From positions 1 to 40,157 of the forward strand of contig VFFT01000057.1 in the NCBI GenBank assembly GCA_009392775.1: a stretch of DNA of 40,157 nt, written 5' to 3'. A program made the translations under genes and the position numbers. The notes beneath the pieces were generated by a model. It did not search any database. It was not told the DNA's origin and saw nothing but the letters and a program-made list of their open reading frames with translations. The first letter of the stretch is position 1, and each line of letters starts with the position of its first letter. This stretch comes from SAR202 cluster bacterium. Its GTDB lineage: Bacteria; Chloroflexota; Dehalococcoidia; UBA3495. This document shows, piece after piece, positions 28,550 through 37,438 of this stretch.

Positions 28550-29410
28550 ATGGTAACTCATAAATATGAACCCGAAGCCAAATATAGCGTGGTTGTTGAG
28601 GACGTGGAGTTGCGTGTAGATGGAGAAACACCATGGCTAGCCACTATCTACTCACCAGATGCTCAAGGCATATTTCCCGGTTTGATTGATGTACATGGCG
28701 GTGCATGGAATAGAGGGGAACGTGGTAATGACGCTCGTATGAATATGTCTTTAGCTGAGAGCGGTATTGTAGTTTGTGCTATCGATTATCGACTGGCTCC
28801 AGAACATCCTTACCCCGCTCAGATCTCAGATATAAATTACGCCACGCGGTGGTTCAAAGAAAATGCCGATAGATTTCACGTAGATCCTTCCAGTGTCGGA
28901 GCCATGGGATGTTCTAGCGGAGGACATACAGTTATGCTGAGTGCAATGAATCCAGAGGATCCCAGATATAAGTCAATACCTCTAGATAGTTCGTACGATG
29001 CTTCTTTACTTTTTACTATTTGCTGTTGGCCTGTTTTGGATCCATATGCACGATATTTGTATGCTCAGGGAGCTGGTGAAGACCGATTAGTAGCTTCAAC
29101 AGAGGCCTATTTTCTTAATGTAGATGCGATGCATGAAGGAAACCCTCAGGAGATCCTTGATCGTAGTGAGAGCGTTATATTACCTCCAACACTTATTATT
29201 CAGGGAACTAACGACAGTAATGTGCCTCTGTCTATTCCGCAAAACTTCCACAAATCATTCGCTAAAGCCGGAGGAGATATAGAGCTTGAAATGTTTGACG
29301 GAATGCCACATGGGTTCGGTAACACGCCAAGTGTAGAATCGGATCGTGCTTTGGATCTGATGAAGAAATTCATTGCTGAGAAGATGGCTCAAGTGTTAAT
29401 CAGGGCTTAG
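28550..29410 (+). CDS. Alpha/beta-hydrolase, HSL-type esterase
   Basis: The product belongs to the hormone-sensitive-lipase (family IV) carboxylesterases. It shows the oxyanion-hole HGG in IDVHGGAW, YRLAPEHPYPAQ, and the nucleophile elbow GCSSGG. A likely acid residue lies in GTNDSNVPL and the catalytic His in GMPHGF. I chose ATG 28550 (286 residues): GGAGGA at 28537-28542 stands seven bases before it, whereas the earlier in-frame ATG 28535 would place that site inside the coding region. Its natural ester is unknown. It runs in the same direction as the 2-hydroxyacid dehydrogenase gene and converges on thrS. Confidence 0.88.
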   Translation: MVTHKYEPEAKYSVVVEDVELRVDGETPWLATIYSPDAQGIFPGLIDVHGGAWNRGERGNDARMNMSLAESGIVVCAIDYRLAPEHPYPAQISDINYATRWFKENADRFHVDPSSVGAMGCSSGGHTVMLSAMNPEDPRYKSIPLDSSYDASLLFTICCWPVLDPYARYLYAQGAGEDRLVASTEAYFLNVDAMHEGNPQEILDRSESVILPPTLIIQGTNDSNVPLSIPQNFHKSFAKAGGDIELEMFDGMPHGFGNTPSVESDRALDLMKKFIAEKMAQVLIRA

Positions 29411-29430
29411 ATATTAACTGTTACTGGTTC

Positions 29431-29475
29431 GACTAGAGCACGTAATTTTATGCCGAGATAATTGCTGCTCTAGTC
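29431..29475. terminator. Inverted repeat between esterase gene and thrS
   Basis: GACTAGAGCA (29431-29440) and TGCTCTAGTC (29466-29475) are a perfect 10-bp inverted repeat with a 25-base loop. The right arm covers the thrS stop codon. It lies where two convergent genes end, so a bidirectional terminator or mRNA-stabilising structure is likely, though the loop is long and no T-run follows. Confidence 0.4.
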
Positions 29476-31224
29476 AGCCTCAGATTGCATTTTGGATATC
29501 AACTCTTGTACGTTCATGGAGCCTAAATCTCCCGATTCTCGGCTCCTGACTGAGATCATCTGGTTCTCCTGCTCTCTGTCACCGATAACTAGCATGTAGG
29601 GGACCTTCTGCATTTGGGCTTGTCGGATTTTTTGGTTCATGCGTTCTCCCCTGTTGTCTATCTCTACTCTGAACCCACTATTTGACAAGGACTCACGTAT
29701 AATCTCGCAATAATCGGAGTGTCGATCTGCTATAGGAATGATAGTGGCTTGATTGGGTGCTAACCATAGTGGGAAAGCCCCTGCGTAGTGTTCTATCAGT
29801 ACTCCGAAGAACCTCTCGAGAGAGCCCAGTATTGCTCTGTGGACCATGTAAGGTCGCCTTCTTTCGCCGTCAGAGTCTTGGAATGTAAGATCAAACCTTT
29901 CAGGAAGGTTGAAATCGAATTGCACGGTACTGCATTGCCATTCTCTGCCTAGAGCGTCTTTAATTTTAATATCAATTTTTGGACCGTAGAACGCTCCTCC
30001 TCCCTCGTCGATGTCGTGGTCGAGTCCTCGGGATTGTAAGGCGGATTCGAGAGAAGAGGTTGCATGGTCCCATAACGACAGTTCACCTACATACTTTTCT
30101 GGCTTTGTTGATAATGAGATTTGGTAGTCAGTAAATCCGAAGGCACGCAATATTTCAAAAGTTAGGTCAAGTACTCCTCCAACTTCTGATTCTACTTGGT
30201 CTGGCATACAGAAAATGTGAGCGTCATCTTGAGTGAAGCCCCTGACTCTCATGAGGCCATGCATTACGCCGCTTCTCTCATATCTATATACTGTGCCTAA
30301 TTCCCCAATACGCAACGGTAATTCTCTATAACTGTGAAGGCTGGATTTATAGATCATGATGTGGAATGGACAGTTCATCGGTTTCAAGAAATATTCTTGT
30401 TCATCGATCTCCATTGGAGCGTACATGTTTTCTTTGTAAAAGCCTAGGTGTCCACTAGTTTCCCATAGATTTGCTCTACCTATGTGTGGAGAATAGACAA
30501 TGTTGTATCCGTGTTTATAGTGGATATCACGCCAATAGTCCTCAACTAATGATCTTAGTATTCCACCTTTAGGATGCCATACTATAAGGCCGGGTCCGAT
30601 CTCTTCGTGAGCACTAAAGAGACCCAAGTCTCTGCCTATGGTTCTATGGTCTCTTCTTAATGCTTCTTCTAGCTTCTCTAGATGATCATCAAGTGCCTCT
30701 TGGTTTTCGAAAGCAGTCCCATATATTCTTTGCAACATTGGCCTTGTTTCGTCTCCCCGCCAATATGCGCCTGCTATGTTTAGCAGTTTCATCGCTGGTA
30801 TGTCTGAAGAATTTTCTACATGTGGTCCCTGGCATAGATCTGTGAAGTCTCCGTGGCTATAAATGCTCAAGGTCTCTGCATCAGGTATGGCGTCTATGAT
30901 TTCTAGCTTATATGGTTGGTCAGTAAATAGTGCTTTTGCTTCATCCCTTGTTAACTCTTTCCGGATAAAAGGTTGATTCTGGGATATAGTTTTGCTCATT
31001 AACCCTTCAATTTGGATTAGGTCATCAGGAGTAAATGGCTGTGGGACATCAAAATCGTAATAGAATCCATCTTGTGTCGGTGGGCCTATACCCATCTTAG
31101 CTTGTGGGAACAGTTGCAATACTGCATCTGCCATTATGTGAGCTGCCGAATGCCGCAATTTGTGTCGCAGTATATCCGTTTGATTGTTGTGGTCTTGATC
31201 TAATGTACCGTGGTCTAACATCAT
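29470..31224 (-). CDS. thrS: Threonyl-tRNA synthetase, lacking the N-terminal TGS domain
   Basis: ThrRS charges tRNA-Thr and removes mis-attached serine. The editing domain is intact (HSAAH near residue 26, and CQGPHV). The class II catalytic core carries LKPMNCPFHIMIYK, YRYERSGVMHGLMRVRGFTQDDAH and the late motif MVHRAILGSLERFFGVLIEHY; the C-terminal anticodon-binding domain follows. At 584 residues it is about 60 shorter than E. coli ThrRS, because the N-terminal TGS domain is missing. Either of the first two ATG codons can be the start; AAGG is better spaced for the second (31221). A promoter candidate lies upstream. No T-box leader is recognisable. Confidence 0.96.
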   Translation of the reverse strand: MMLDHGTLDQDHNNQTDILRHKLRHSAAHIMADAVLQLFPQAKMGIGPPTQDGFYYDFDVPQPFTPDDLIQIEGLMSKTISQNQPFIRKELTRDEAKALFTDQPYKLEIIDAIPDAETLSIYSHGDFTDLCQGPHVENSSDIPAMKLLNIAGAYWRGDETRPMLQRIYGTAFENQEALDDHLEKLEEALRRDHRTIGRDLGLFSAHEEIGPGLIVWHPKGGILRSLVEDYWRDIHYKHGYNIVYSPHIGRANLWETSGHLGFYKENMYAPMEIDEQEYFLKPMNCPFHIMIYKSSLHSYRELPLRIGELGTVYRYERSGVMHGLMRVRGFTQDDAHIFCMPDQVESEVGGVLDLTFEILRAFGFTDYQISLSTKPEKYVGELSLWDHATSSLESALQSRGLDHDIDEGGGAFYGPKIDIKIKDALGREWQCSTVQFDFNLPERFDLTFQDSDGERRRPYMVHRAILGSLERFFGVLIEHYAGAFPLWLAPNQATIIPIADRHSDYCEIIRESLSNSGFRVEIDNRGERMNQKIRQAQMQKVPYMLVIGDREQENQMISVRSRESGDLGSMNVQELISKMQSEAD

Positions 31225-31250
31225 AGTCCTTGGATAAAGAGATATTTTGT

Positions 31251-31279
31251 ATTGTATATGATATGTTAATTAGTGGCAG
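31251..31279 (-). promoter_or_regulatory. Probable thrS promoter
   Basis: On the minus strand CTGCCA (31279-31274, four of six to TTGACA) is followed after 17 bp by TACAAT (31256-31251, five of six to TATAAT). The leader would be about 20 bases. It lies in the divergent gap between thrS and prfB. Confidence 0.45.
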
Positions 31280-31384
31280 TACCTGATTATACCTAAAGTG
31301 TTATAGTCTATGAGTGTGCAGTTACTGTCAGTTTCACACCAAATTCTGTCGGATCGTCATAAGGACTACGTAAAGGGCTAATAG

Positions 31385-32483
31385 ATGGAACATTTACTTC
31401 AACAGCTAAAGACATTAACCGGGAAAATTGATCTGCTTGTGGAGCGTCTTTGACGTCTCCAAACAAGAACAAGAAATTTTACGTATAGAGCATGAAGCCG
31501 GCGTTTCAGGGTTCTGGGATGATTACCAAAATGCTCAGAATGTCATGCAGGAGTTGGGTAAGCTTAAGGAAACCGTGTCGGTTTGGAGAGAATTCCAACG
31601 CGATGTTGAGGCCACACTTGATCTAGTCAATTTATCTATTGACGAACATGACAATTCTTTCGAATCCCAATTAGAGGAAGATGTTGCAAGACTCAATCGT
31701 CTGATGTCGCAACAGGAGGTGCTCCTCACCCTATCTGGAGAATATGATGACCGACCAGCTATATTGACGATATATGCTGGGGCAGGAGGTACTGATTCTC
31801 AGGATTGGGCTGAAATGTTGTTTCGTATGTATGCCCGATGGGCGGAAGATGATAAACGACCGTCACAGATAATGGATTTGTCTTATGGGGATGAGGCGGG
31901 AGTCAGAGGGGCAACTATTGAAATAGGGGGCAGATATTCTTATGGGTATCTGAGCGCAGAAAAGGGTGTACATAGGTTAGTTCGCCTTTCGCCATATGAC
32001 CCCAATCATCTTAGACATACATCTTTTGCTCAAGTAGAAGTATTGCCGGCCGCTTTGGATGACGAAGTCAATATTTCTGTCAGACAGGAAGATATTAAGA
32101 TGGATACGTTTAGGTCTAGCGGTCCGGGGGGACAGAATGTTCAAAAAGTAGCCTCGGCTGTAAGGCTAACGCATATACCTACAGGTGTAGTAGTTAGTTG
32201 TCAGACAGAGCGATCGCAACACCAAAATCGCGAATATGCCATGAGAATATTGAGCGCCCGTATTTTGGACCTGGAAAACAAAAAACGATCTGAAGAACGG
32301 TCCAAATTGCTAGGGGATAGGGTGGCTGCGGAGTGGGGAAACCAAATTAGAAGCTATGTTTTGCACCCATATAAATCAGTCAAAGATCATAGAACAAATC
32401 ACCAGAGTACTAATCCAGAGGCCGTACTGGACGGCCGTATATCTGGGTTTATCGAAGCCTATCTGATGTCCAAAGTTGGCTGA
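31385..32483 (+). CDS. prfB: Peptide chain release factor 2, with programmed +1 frameshift
   Basis: RF2 reads UGA and UAA stops and triggers peptide release. The gene is in two frames: 31385-31450 encodes 22 residues ending in VERL, then CTT TGA C causes a +1 shift and translation continues from GAC at 31452. The joined product is 365 residues, the length of E. coli RF2. The catalytic GGQ lies in SSGPGGQNVQ (about 248-250). The stop-reading tripeptide, normally SPF, is SPY here (about 202-204). Without the shift the gene would look truncated or would be given a false start near 31428. AAAGGG precedes ATG 31385. It converges on ribBA. Confidence 0.95.
31441..31453 (+). promoter_or_regulatory. 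prfB programmed frameshift site
   Basis: GGAG at 31441-31444 acts as the internal Shine-Dalgarno-like stimulator, followed by CGT and the slippery CTT (31448-31450) with in-frame stop TGA (31451-31453) and then C. This is the arrangement known from bacterial prfB, where scarce RF2 leaves UGA unread and promotes the shift, giving autoregulation. Confidence 0.93.
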
Positions 32484-32533
32484 CAAGTTCACGGTTTCTG
32501 GTGTGAAGTGAACCTTTTAGCTCTATGTATATG

Positions 32534-33742
32534 CTAGGAACAAGATCCTAGGAAATGCCCCATTTTGTTACGCTTAGTTTGTAAGTAGGACAAATTTTCG
32601 TCATTAGGCGGCACTTCAACATCAACTCTATCGGTGATCTCCACTCCATACCCCGACAGCCCCACTACCTTTTTGGGATTGTTGGTCACAAGTTTCACTT
32701 TGCTTATTCCTAGATCAAGCAGCATTTGGGCACTAAGAGCGTAGTTTCTCAGGTCTGATTCAAATCCTAGTTGTTCATTAGCCTCTATAGTATCTAGGCC
32801 ACCTTCTTGAAGTGAATATGCCTTTATTTTGTTGTGTAGACCGATGCCTCGGCCTTCTTGGCGCATGTAGAGGAGTATACCAGTGCCTTCTTTCCCAATC
32901 ATACGCAGGGCAAGGTCTATTTGCTCTCCACAATCACATCTCATGCTACCAAATACGTCGCCCGTTAAGCATTCGCTGTGGACTCTAGTTAATACCGCAT
33001 CTGCTGAATTACAGTCACCAAGAGTTAAGGCTATGTGCTCCCCTGGATCGATATAACTTTTATAAGCTACAATCTTAAATTCTCCGTATCTAGATGGGAG
33101 TCTAGCTTCAGCTACTCTTTCGATCAGTGTCTCGTTGTGACGCCTGTAAGCGATAATCTGGGCGATACTCAGGATTTTCAACTCATGTTTATCGGCAAAG
33201 ATTTCGAGGTCAGGCATCCTGGCCATGTCTCCGTCTTCCTTAATGATTTCACATACGACGCCAGCAGGATACATGTTTCCGATTTTACAGAGGTCGACTG
33301 TTGCTTCAGTATGCCCTGCTCTGGCTAAAACACCGCCGGGATTATATCGTAATGGAAATAAGTGCCCAGGTCTGGCCAGGTCGTTCGCTGTGCATTTCGG
33401 ATCAATGAGGGCCTGTATTGTAGCAGCCCTATCGGGAGCCGAAATCCCTGTGGTAGTTCCGATTTTGTAGTCTACGGCAATTTGGAAGGCTGTTGGAAGA
33501 CTACCTTCAGTATATTCACTGCTGACTGGAGAAATATTTAACTCCGAAAGCCTTTCAGTAGTCATCGGCATGCATAGTAGGCCTTTAGCCTCGGTTATCA
33601 TGAAATTGACGGCTTCGGGAGTCACTTTCTCTGCAGCCATTACCAAGTCGCCTTCGTTTTCCCTGCGTTCATCATCAACGACTATGATCATTTTCCCTGC
33701 TTGAAGGTCCAATATTGCTTCTTCAACACTACACAATGACAT
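32534..33742 (-). CDS. ribBA: Bifunctional DHBP synthase / GTP cyclohydrolase II
   Basis: The protein makes both riboflavin precursors: 3,4-dihydroxy-2-butanone 4-phosphate from ribulose 5-phosphate (N-terminal half) and the pyrimidine from GTP (C-terminal half). The RibB half shows DDERRENEGDLVMAAE, HLFPLRYNPGGVLARAGHTEA and YPAGVVCEI. The RibA half has the zinc cysteines in HSECLTGDVFGSMRCDCGEQ, RQEGRGIGLHNKI and LVTNNPKKVVGLSGYG. At 402 residues both halves are complete. It follows ribE after a 36-bp gap. A short hairpin (32534-32551) covers its stop. No ribH (lumazine synthase) follows; the next gene is prfB on the other strand. Confidence 0.96.
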   Translation of the reverse strand: MSLCSVEEAILDLQAGKMIIVVDDERRENEGDLVMAAEKVTPEAVNFMITEAKGLLCMPMTTERLSELNISPVSSEYTEGSLPTAFQIAVDYKIGTTTGISAPDRAATIQALIDPKCTANDLARPGHLFPLRYNPGGVLARAGHTEATVDLCKIGNMYPAGVVCEIIKEDGDMARMPDLEIFADKHELKILSIAQIIAYRRHNETLIERVAEARLPSRYGEFKIVAYKSYIDPGEHIALTLGDCNSADAVLTRVHSECLTGDVFGSMRCDCGEQIDLALRMIGKEGTGILLYMRQEGRGIGLHNKIKAYSLQEGGLDTIEANEQLGFESDLRNYALSAQMLLDLGISKVKLVTNNPKKVVGLSGYGVEITDRVDVEVPPNDENLSYLQTKRNKMGHFLGSCS

Positions 33743-33778
33743 TTTATAGAACTCGCTTTCGTTTTTGAGACGGACTGG

Positions 33779-34354
33779 CTATCGGGTCATTAAGTTTTCG
33801 ACATATTTTGCCACGATGTCAACTTCTAGATTAACCACACTTCCAGCTTGTTTTGATTTCAAATTAGTGTGCTCTAAAGTGTATGGTATCACAGAGATTG
33901 TAAAAGATGCAGTATTCCGCTTTACTACGGTCAAGCTTATGCCATCTACTGTAATAAAACCTTTAGATACGATGTATGGCATCAGTCGCTTCGGTGATCT
34001 GATAGTGATTATGAAACAATCAGCATCACCCTTGATCGATGTAATTTTGCCGGTACCATCCACATGACCTTGTACAATGTGTCCACCTAATCTACCATCG
34101 GCAGATAGCGGCCTCTCTAAATTTACGACGTTGCTTTGGCCCATATCTCCAAACCCAGTACGTTTCATCGTTTCCGGTGCTAAGTCTACTGTGAAGCTTT
34201 CATCGTCCATACGGACTACAGTAAGACATGTGCCATTGACAGCAATGCTATCCCCGAGGATGGTGCCTTCTAGGACTTTTGAAGCATAGACACTTAGGCC
34301 AGAATTGTTAATGTTTTTGATTTTCCCCACTTCCTCTACAATTCCAGTAAACAT
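33779..34354 (-). CDS. ribE: Riboflavin synthase, alpha chain
   Basis: Riboflavin synthase dismutates two 6,7-dimethyl-8-ribityllumazines into riboflavin and a pyrimidine that is reused. The 191 residues show the internal duplication of the family: MFTGIVEEVGKI with GDSIAVNGTCLTVV in the first barrel and HIVQGHVDGTGKI with KGFITVDGISLTVV in the second. A strong AGGAGG (34362-34367) lies at the end of ribD just before its ATG, and only one base separates the ribD stop from it. This gene is called ribE or ribC depending on the organism. Confidence 0.95.
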   Translation of the reverse strand: MFTGIVEEVGKIKNINNSGLSVYASKVLEGTILGDSIAVNGTCLTVVRMDDESFTVDLAPETMKRTGFGDMGQSNVVNLERPLSADGRLGGHIVQGHVDGTGKITSIKGDADCFIITIRSPKRLMPYIVSKGFITVDGISLTVVKRNTASFTISVIPYTLEHTNLKSKQAGSVVNLEVDIVAKYVENLMTR

Positions 34355-34355
34355 G

Positions 34356-35441
34356 TTATGACCTCCTAGTAGGATATCCGATTGTCAGTAAATCCTTACC
34401 TACTTGGGTGTACTTGGTATCTCTCAATTCATACACTTCTTTCATAAGCTGTACGCCAAGTCCTTCAACAGGTGATGGCGCATTAGTACCTCCAATTATG
34501 ATAGGTGCGGAGAATGCATAGACCTTATCTATTAATCCACTGTCAAAGAAAGATCCTATGATACTTCCTCCTCCTTCTATTAATGCTTTGACAACCCCAA
34601 TTTCTCCTAAGTGTTCCATCACTGATGGCAAGTCAATTTGCCCGTTCTGGGATTGTTTTGTGTGTATTACTCTTGCTCCGGCTTGAATTAGTGCAGAAAC
34701 CTTTTCAGTAGGAGCGTTTTCAGAGCAAAATAATAGTGATTGTCCTGGTTCAGACAAGAATCGTGAAGTTGGTGGGGTCCTACCGTGTGTGTCAATTATA
34801 ACTTTTAGTGGTTGGTGAACTAATGGGAGCCCGTGCTGGTCTCGTGCAGTGAGTTGAGGATCGTCTAATATAACTGTATTAACTCCTACTAAGATAGCAT
34901 CACAAGTTCTCCTTATGTCATGAACAATTGCTCGAGATTCAGGGCCTGTTATCCATTTAGATTCTCCTGATCTGGTTGATATCTTGCCATCCAAGCTCAT
35001 AGCGAACTTCGCTATTGTAAAAGGCAAGTTAGTTACTATGTGTTTAGCAAAACCCTCATATAATTCAATCGTGTCTATAGAATTGTCTATGTTTACTGAT
35101 ATCCCAGCTTGTTCAAGCTTTGCTATCCCATTTCCGCATACCTGGGGATTTGGGTCGAGTGCAGCTATTCTCACTTCTTTGATGCCAGCTGCGATTATCG
35201 CGTCAGTGCACGGTGGGGTTCTACCATGATGACAACATGGTTCAAGAGTCACGTACATGGTTCCCCCCAAAGCCTTTTCTCCCGCCATTTCGATAGCGAC
35301 AACTTCGGCATGGCTTTGGCCAGCGGGTTGTGTACTGCCTTGCCCAACGGTAATGCCATCTTTGGTTATTATTGCCCCGACAGAAGGATTAGGACTGGTG
35401 GTACCACAGCCCTCTAGAGCGAGTTTTAACGCGAGTTGCAT
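34356..35441 (-). CDS. ribD: Bifunctional riboflavin deaminase-reductase RibD
   Basis: RibD deaminates and then reduces the pyrimidine intermediate of riboflavin synthesis. The N-terminal deaminase has the zinc residues in SHAEVVA and EPCCHHGRTPPCTDAI. The C-terminal reductase has KFAMSLDGKISTRSGESKWITG and DAILVGVNTVILDDPQLT. The frame is open upstream to an ATG at 35573 inside the dcd gene, but I chose ATG 35441: it gives 361 residues, begins MQLALKLALEG as RibD proteins do, has TTTGGAG just upstream and leaves a 46-bp gap after dcd. ribE follows at once. Confidence 0.94.
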   Translation of the reverse strand: MQLALKLALEGCGTTSPNPSVGAIITKDGITVGQGSTQPAGQSHAEVVAIEMAGEKALGGTMYVTLEPCCHHGRTPPCTDAIIAAGIKEVRIAALDPNPQVCGNGIAKLEQAGISVNIDNSIDTIELYEGFAKHIVTNLPFTIAKFAMSLDGKISTRSGESKWITGPESRAIVHDIRRTCDAILVGVNTVILDDPQLTARDQHGLPLVHQPLKVIIDTHGRTPPTSRFLSEPGQSLLFCSENAPTEKVSALIQAGARVIHTKQSQNGQIDLPSVMEHLGEIGVVKALIEGGGSIIGSFFDSGLIDKVYAFSAPIIIGGTNAPSPVEGLGVQLMKEVYELRDTKYTQVGKDLLTIGYPTRRS

Positions 35442-35487
35442 TGGCTCCAAAATAGTATTGATACTCTTTCCGTATATATTCTGTAGG

Positions 35488-36057
35488 CTATTGTTTTCTG
35501 AAGTCTTGGTGGAATCTGCTGGGAGTTGGGTCGGTTTGACCTTGATATTTGCTGCCCAATGATTCTGAGCCATAAAGTCGCTCTGCTGGTGTGCTTAGTG
35601 TTAGGAAAGATATTTGCCCAATTTTCATTCCAAAATATAAGCTGATTGGCAATCTGGATAAATTGCTTAATTCAAGCGTGAGGTGACCTTTCCAACCGGG
35701 GTCTACGAATCCGGCCGTAGAGTGTATTACCAGGCCGATTCTTCCGAGAGAGCTTTTTCCTTCTAGTCTAGCGACTAAATCGTCGGGAAGTTCTATGTTT
35801 TCGGTCGTACTTCCCAAGACGAACTCGCCAGGGTGTAGCATGAAAGGAGATTCGTTATCTATTTCTACTAGTTCAGTTAACCCATCTAAACTTTGTTTGA
35901 CGTCTATGTAAGGTTGTCGCGAATTGGTAAAAACTAGGAACTTTGAATCAAGATGTAAATCTACGCTAGCGGGTTGTATGTCTGAGTAATCAACTGGCTC
36001 AATTATTATCCTTCCGTTTTCCAGTTGCTCCTTTATAGACTTGTCACTTAAGACCAT
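35488..36057 (-). CDS. dcd: dCTP deaminase, probably dUMP-forming (Dcd-Dut type)
   Basis: The enzyme deaminates dCTP on the route to dTTP. The 189 residues match the Dcd family (DIQPASVDLHLDSKF, FMLHPGEFVLGSTTENI, LEGKSSLGRIGLVIHSTAGFVDPGW). The TAGFVDPGW-K-G-LTLELSN stretch, and the C-terminal YGSESLGSKYQGQ with PTPSR, resemble the bifunctional mycobacterial and archaeal enzymes that go straight to dUMP, more than E. coli Dcd (HVTAHRIDPGW). The Dut activity is inferred from this likeness. It precedes ribD by 46 bp and has no metabolic link to riboflavin that I know of beyond nucleotide supply. Confidence 0.9.
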   Translation of the reverse strand: MVLSDKSIKEQLENGRIIIEPVDYSDIQPASVDLHLDSKFLVFTNSRQPYIDVKQSLDGLTELVEIDNESPFMLHPGEFVLGSTTENIELPDDLVARLEGKSSLGRIGLVIHSTAGFVDPGWKGHLTLELSNLSRLPISLYFGMKIGQISFLTLSTPAERLYGSESLGSKYQGQTDPTPSRFHQDFRKQ

Positions 36058-36166
36058 AGATCTCCTTGATTTGTAACCATCGTGTATTTTTGGGCTTATG
36101 ACTCGATTGTAACCTTGAGTTTATTGAGCTGCAACTAAGGTAAAACTATTTCTGATTATCCAATGT

Positions 36167-37399
36167 TTATCCTTGGAAATTAACGTTGCCGTTCAACAGT
36201 GATCTAGCCATGACAAACTTATGAATTTCAGATGTCCCTCCACCAATCCTGGCGTGCCTGAGCATATGGTACCAATGGGCTATGGGCATATCTAAACTTT
36301 CTCCTAGTCCGCCAAATATTTGCATTATTTTGTCTATGCTTCGAAAGCCCCATTCACCAGCGCAATACTTAACCATTGATGCTTCGACCCTCACATCCTC
36401 TCCGTTGTCCGTTCGTTGTGCGGTTTGTCTAACTAAAGCTCTAAGAGCTGTTAGGTCAATATATACATCGGTGAGCATCCATTGAATTGCTTGCCTGTCA
36501 GATATAGGTCTACCGTAAGTAACCCGTTGTTTGGACCATTCTATAGCCATCTCGAGGGCCCTGCTGAGTATTCCAAGAGCCATGGATCCGCGTAATAATC
36601 TGTCGTTATGGACTAGCCATTGTTGTCCGAGATTGAATCCATAACCTACTTCTCCTAAAACTTGGGTTTGAGGGACTCGAAGGTTGTCAAAATGCACGAA
36701 ATGCTGTTGGGCTTTCGTTGGCATAGCCCATATTCGGATAGGATCAAAGCTTAAGCCTTTGCTGGGATTATCTACGATGAACATTGTTATACCGCCCCTC
36801 TGGCGTTTGTCAGGATCTGTTACAGCTTGAACTAATAGATAGTCTGCTGATTCTGCTCCTGATATAAACATTTTGGTGCCGGTAATTACCCAGTCGTCTC
36901 CGTCTTTTACAGCGCGAGTTTGCATCATGCCTCCCGGATCAGATCCGGCTTCAGGTTCCGTCTGAGCAAAGGCGTAATAAAGATCTCCGTTTATAGTCGG
37001 ATACAAGTATTTTTGTTCTTGTTCAGGTGAACAAGCCCCAATCATAAACATAGGGACGGGTGAAGTAGGAAGGTGTACTATGCTTTTTTGTATTTCTTCT
37101 TCCAATATGACGTGCCCTAGAGCGCCTATACCGCCTCCGCCATAAGCCTCTGGTACAAAAGATGTATACACTCCTGTGTCTTTGGATATCTGGTGAAGAT
37201 GATTCCACTGGTTTTCTGGTAATGTCCCCATAATGCCTGGCACTGTTTCTAACACACCTCTGGGAGCTCCTGGGTGGTCTTTCCCTTCTTGCGGTGGATT
37301 TGCCAGGTAATCTGGTTCCAATGGGATGCATTCATCCTTTACGATTTGCCGGATGGTGTTCTTAAAAGCTTCTATTTCAGGGGGTAGAGTAGGTTGCAT
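36167..37399 (-). CDS. Acyl-CoA dehydrogenase family protein
   Basis: The 410-residue flavoprotein has the family layout: helical N-terminal domain, beta-domain with FAD contacts (YYAFAQTEPEAGSDPGGM, WVITGTKMFISGA) and helical C-terminal domain (SKQRVTYGRPISDRQAIQWMLTD, QIFGGLGESLDMPIAHWYHMLRHARI). The usual catalytic Glu of the YEGT motif is absent: the segment is IGGGTSEIHK, with Gly at 386-388. Isovaleryl-CoA and long-chain dehydrogenases instead use a Glu on an earlier helix; the matching residue here is D266 in HNDRLLRG. Substrate and even dehydrogenase activity are uncertain. It is separated from dcd by 109 bp. Confidence 0.88.
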   Translation of the reverse strand: MQPTLPPEIEAFKNTIRQIVKDECIPLEPDYLANPPQEGKDHPGAPRGVLETVPGIMGTLPENQWNHLHQISKDTGVYTSFVPEAYGGGGIGALGHVILEEEIQKSIVHLPTSPVPMFMIGACSPEQEQKYLYPTINGDLYYAFAQTEPEAGSDPGGMMQTRAVKDGDDWVITGTKMFISGAESADYLLVQAVTDPDKRQRGGITMFIVDNPSKGLSFDPIRIWAMPTKAQQHFVHFDNLRVPQTQVLGEVGYGFNLGQQWLVHNDRLLRGSMALGILSRALEMAIEWSKQRVTYGRPISDRQAIQWMLTDVYIDLTALRALVRQTAQRTDNGEDVRVEASMVKYCAGEWGFRSIDKIMQIFGGLGESLDMPIAHWYHMLRHARIGGGTSEIHKFVMARSLLNGNVNFQG

Positions 37400-37438
37400 A
37401 TGTCGGCTCCGATTATTTTAGAAATGGTAATAGTATGG

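Noticed and set aside
31428..31450. RF2 start within the zero-length upstream frame near 31428 (open frame beginning MICLWSVF)
   Set aside because: The frame upstream of the shift site encodes a good RF2 N-terminus from ATG 31385, and the CTT TGA C site explains the change of frame. A start near 31428 would give a foreign N-terminus.
32487..32518. Terminator after prfB
   Set aside because: A 6-bp stem (GTTCAC/GTGAAC) with a 15-base loop followed by CTTTT is too weak to list as a feature.
35442..35573. Longer ribD beginning inside dcd at 35573
   Set aside because: The extra 44 residues show no homology to RibD, and ATG 35441 gives the usual N-terminus with a ribosome-binding site.
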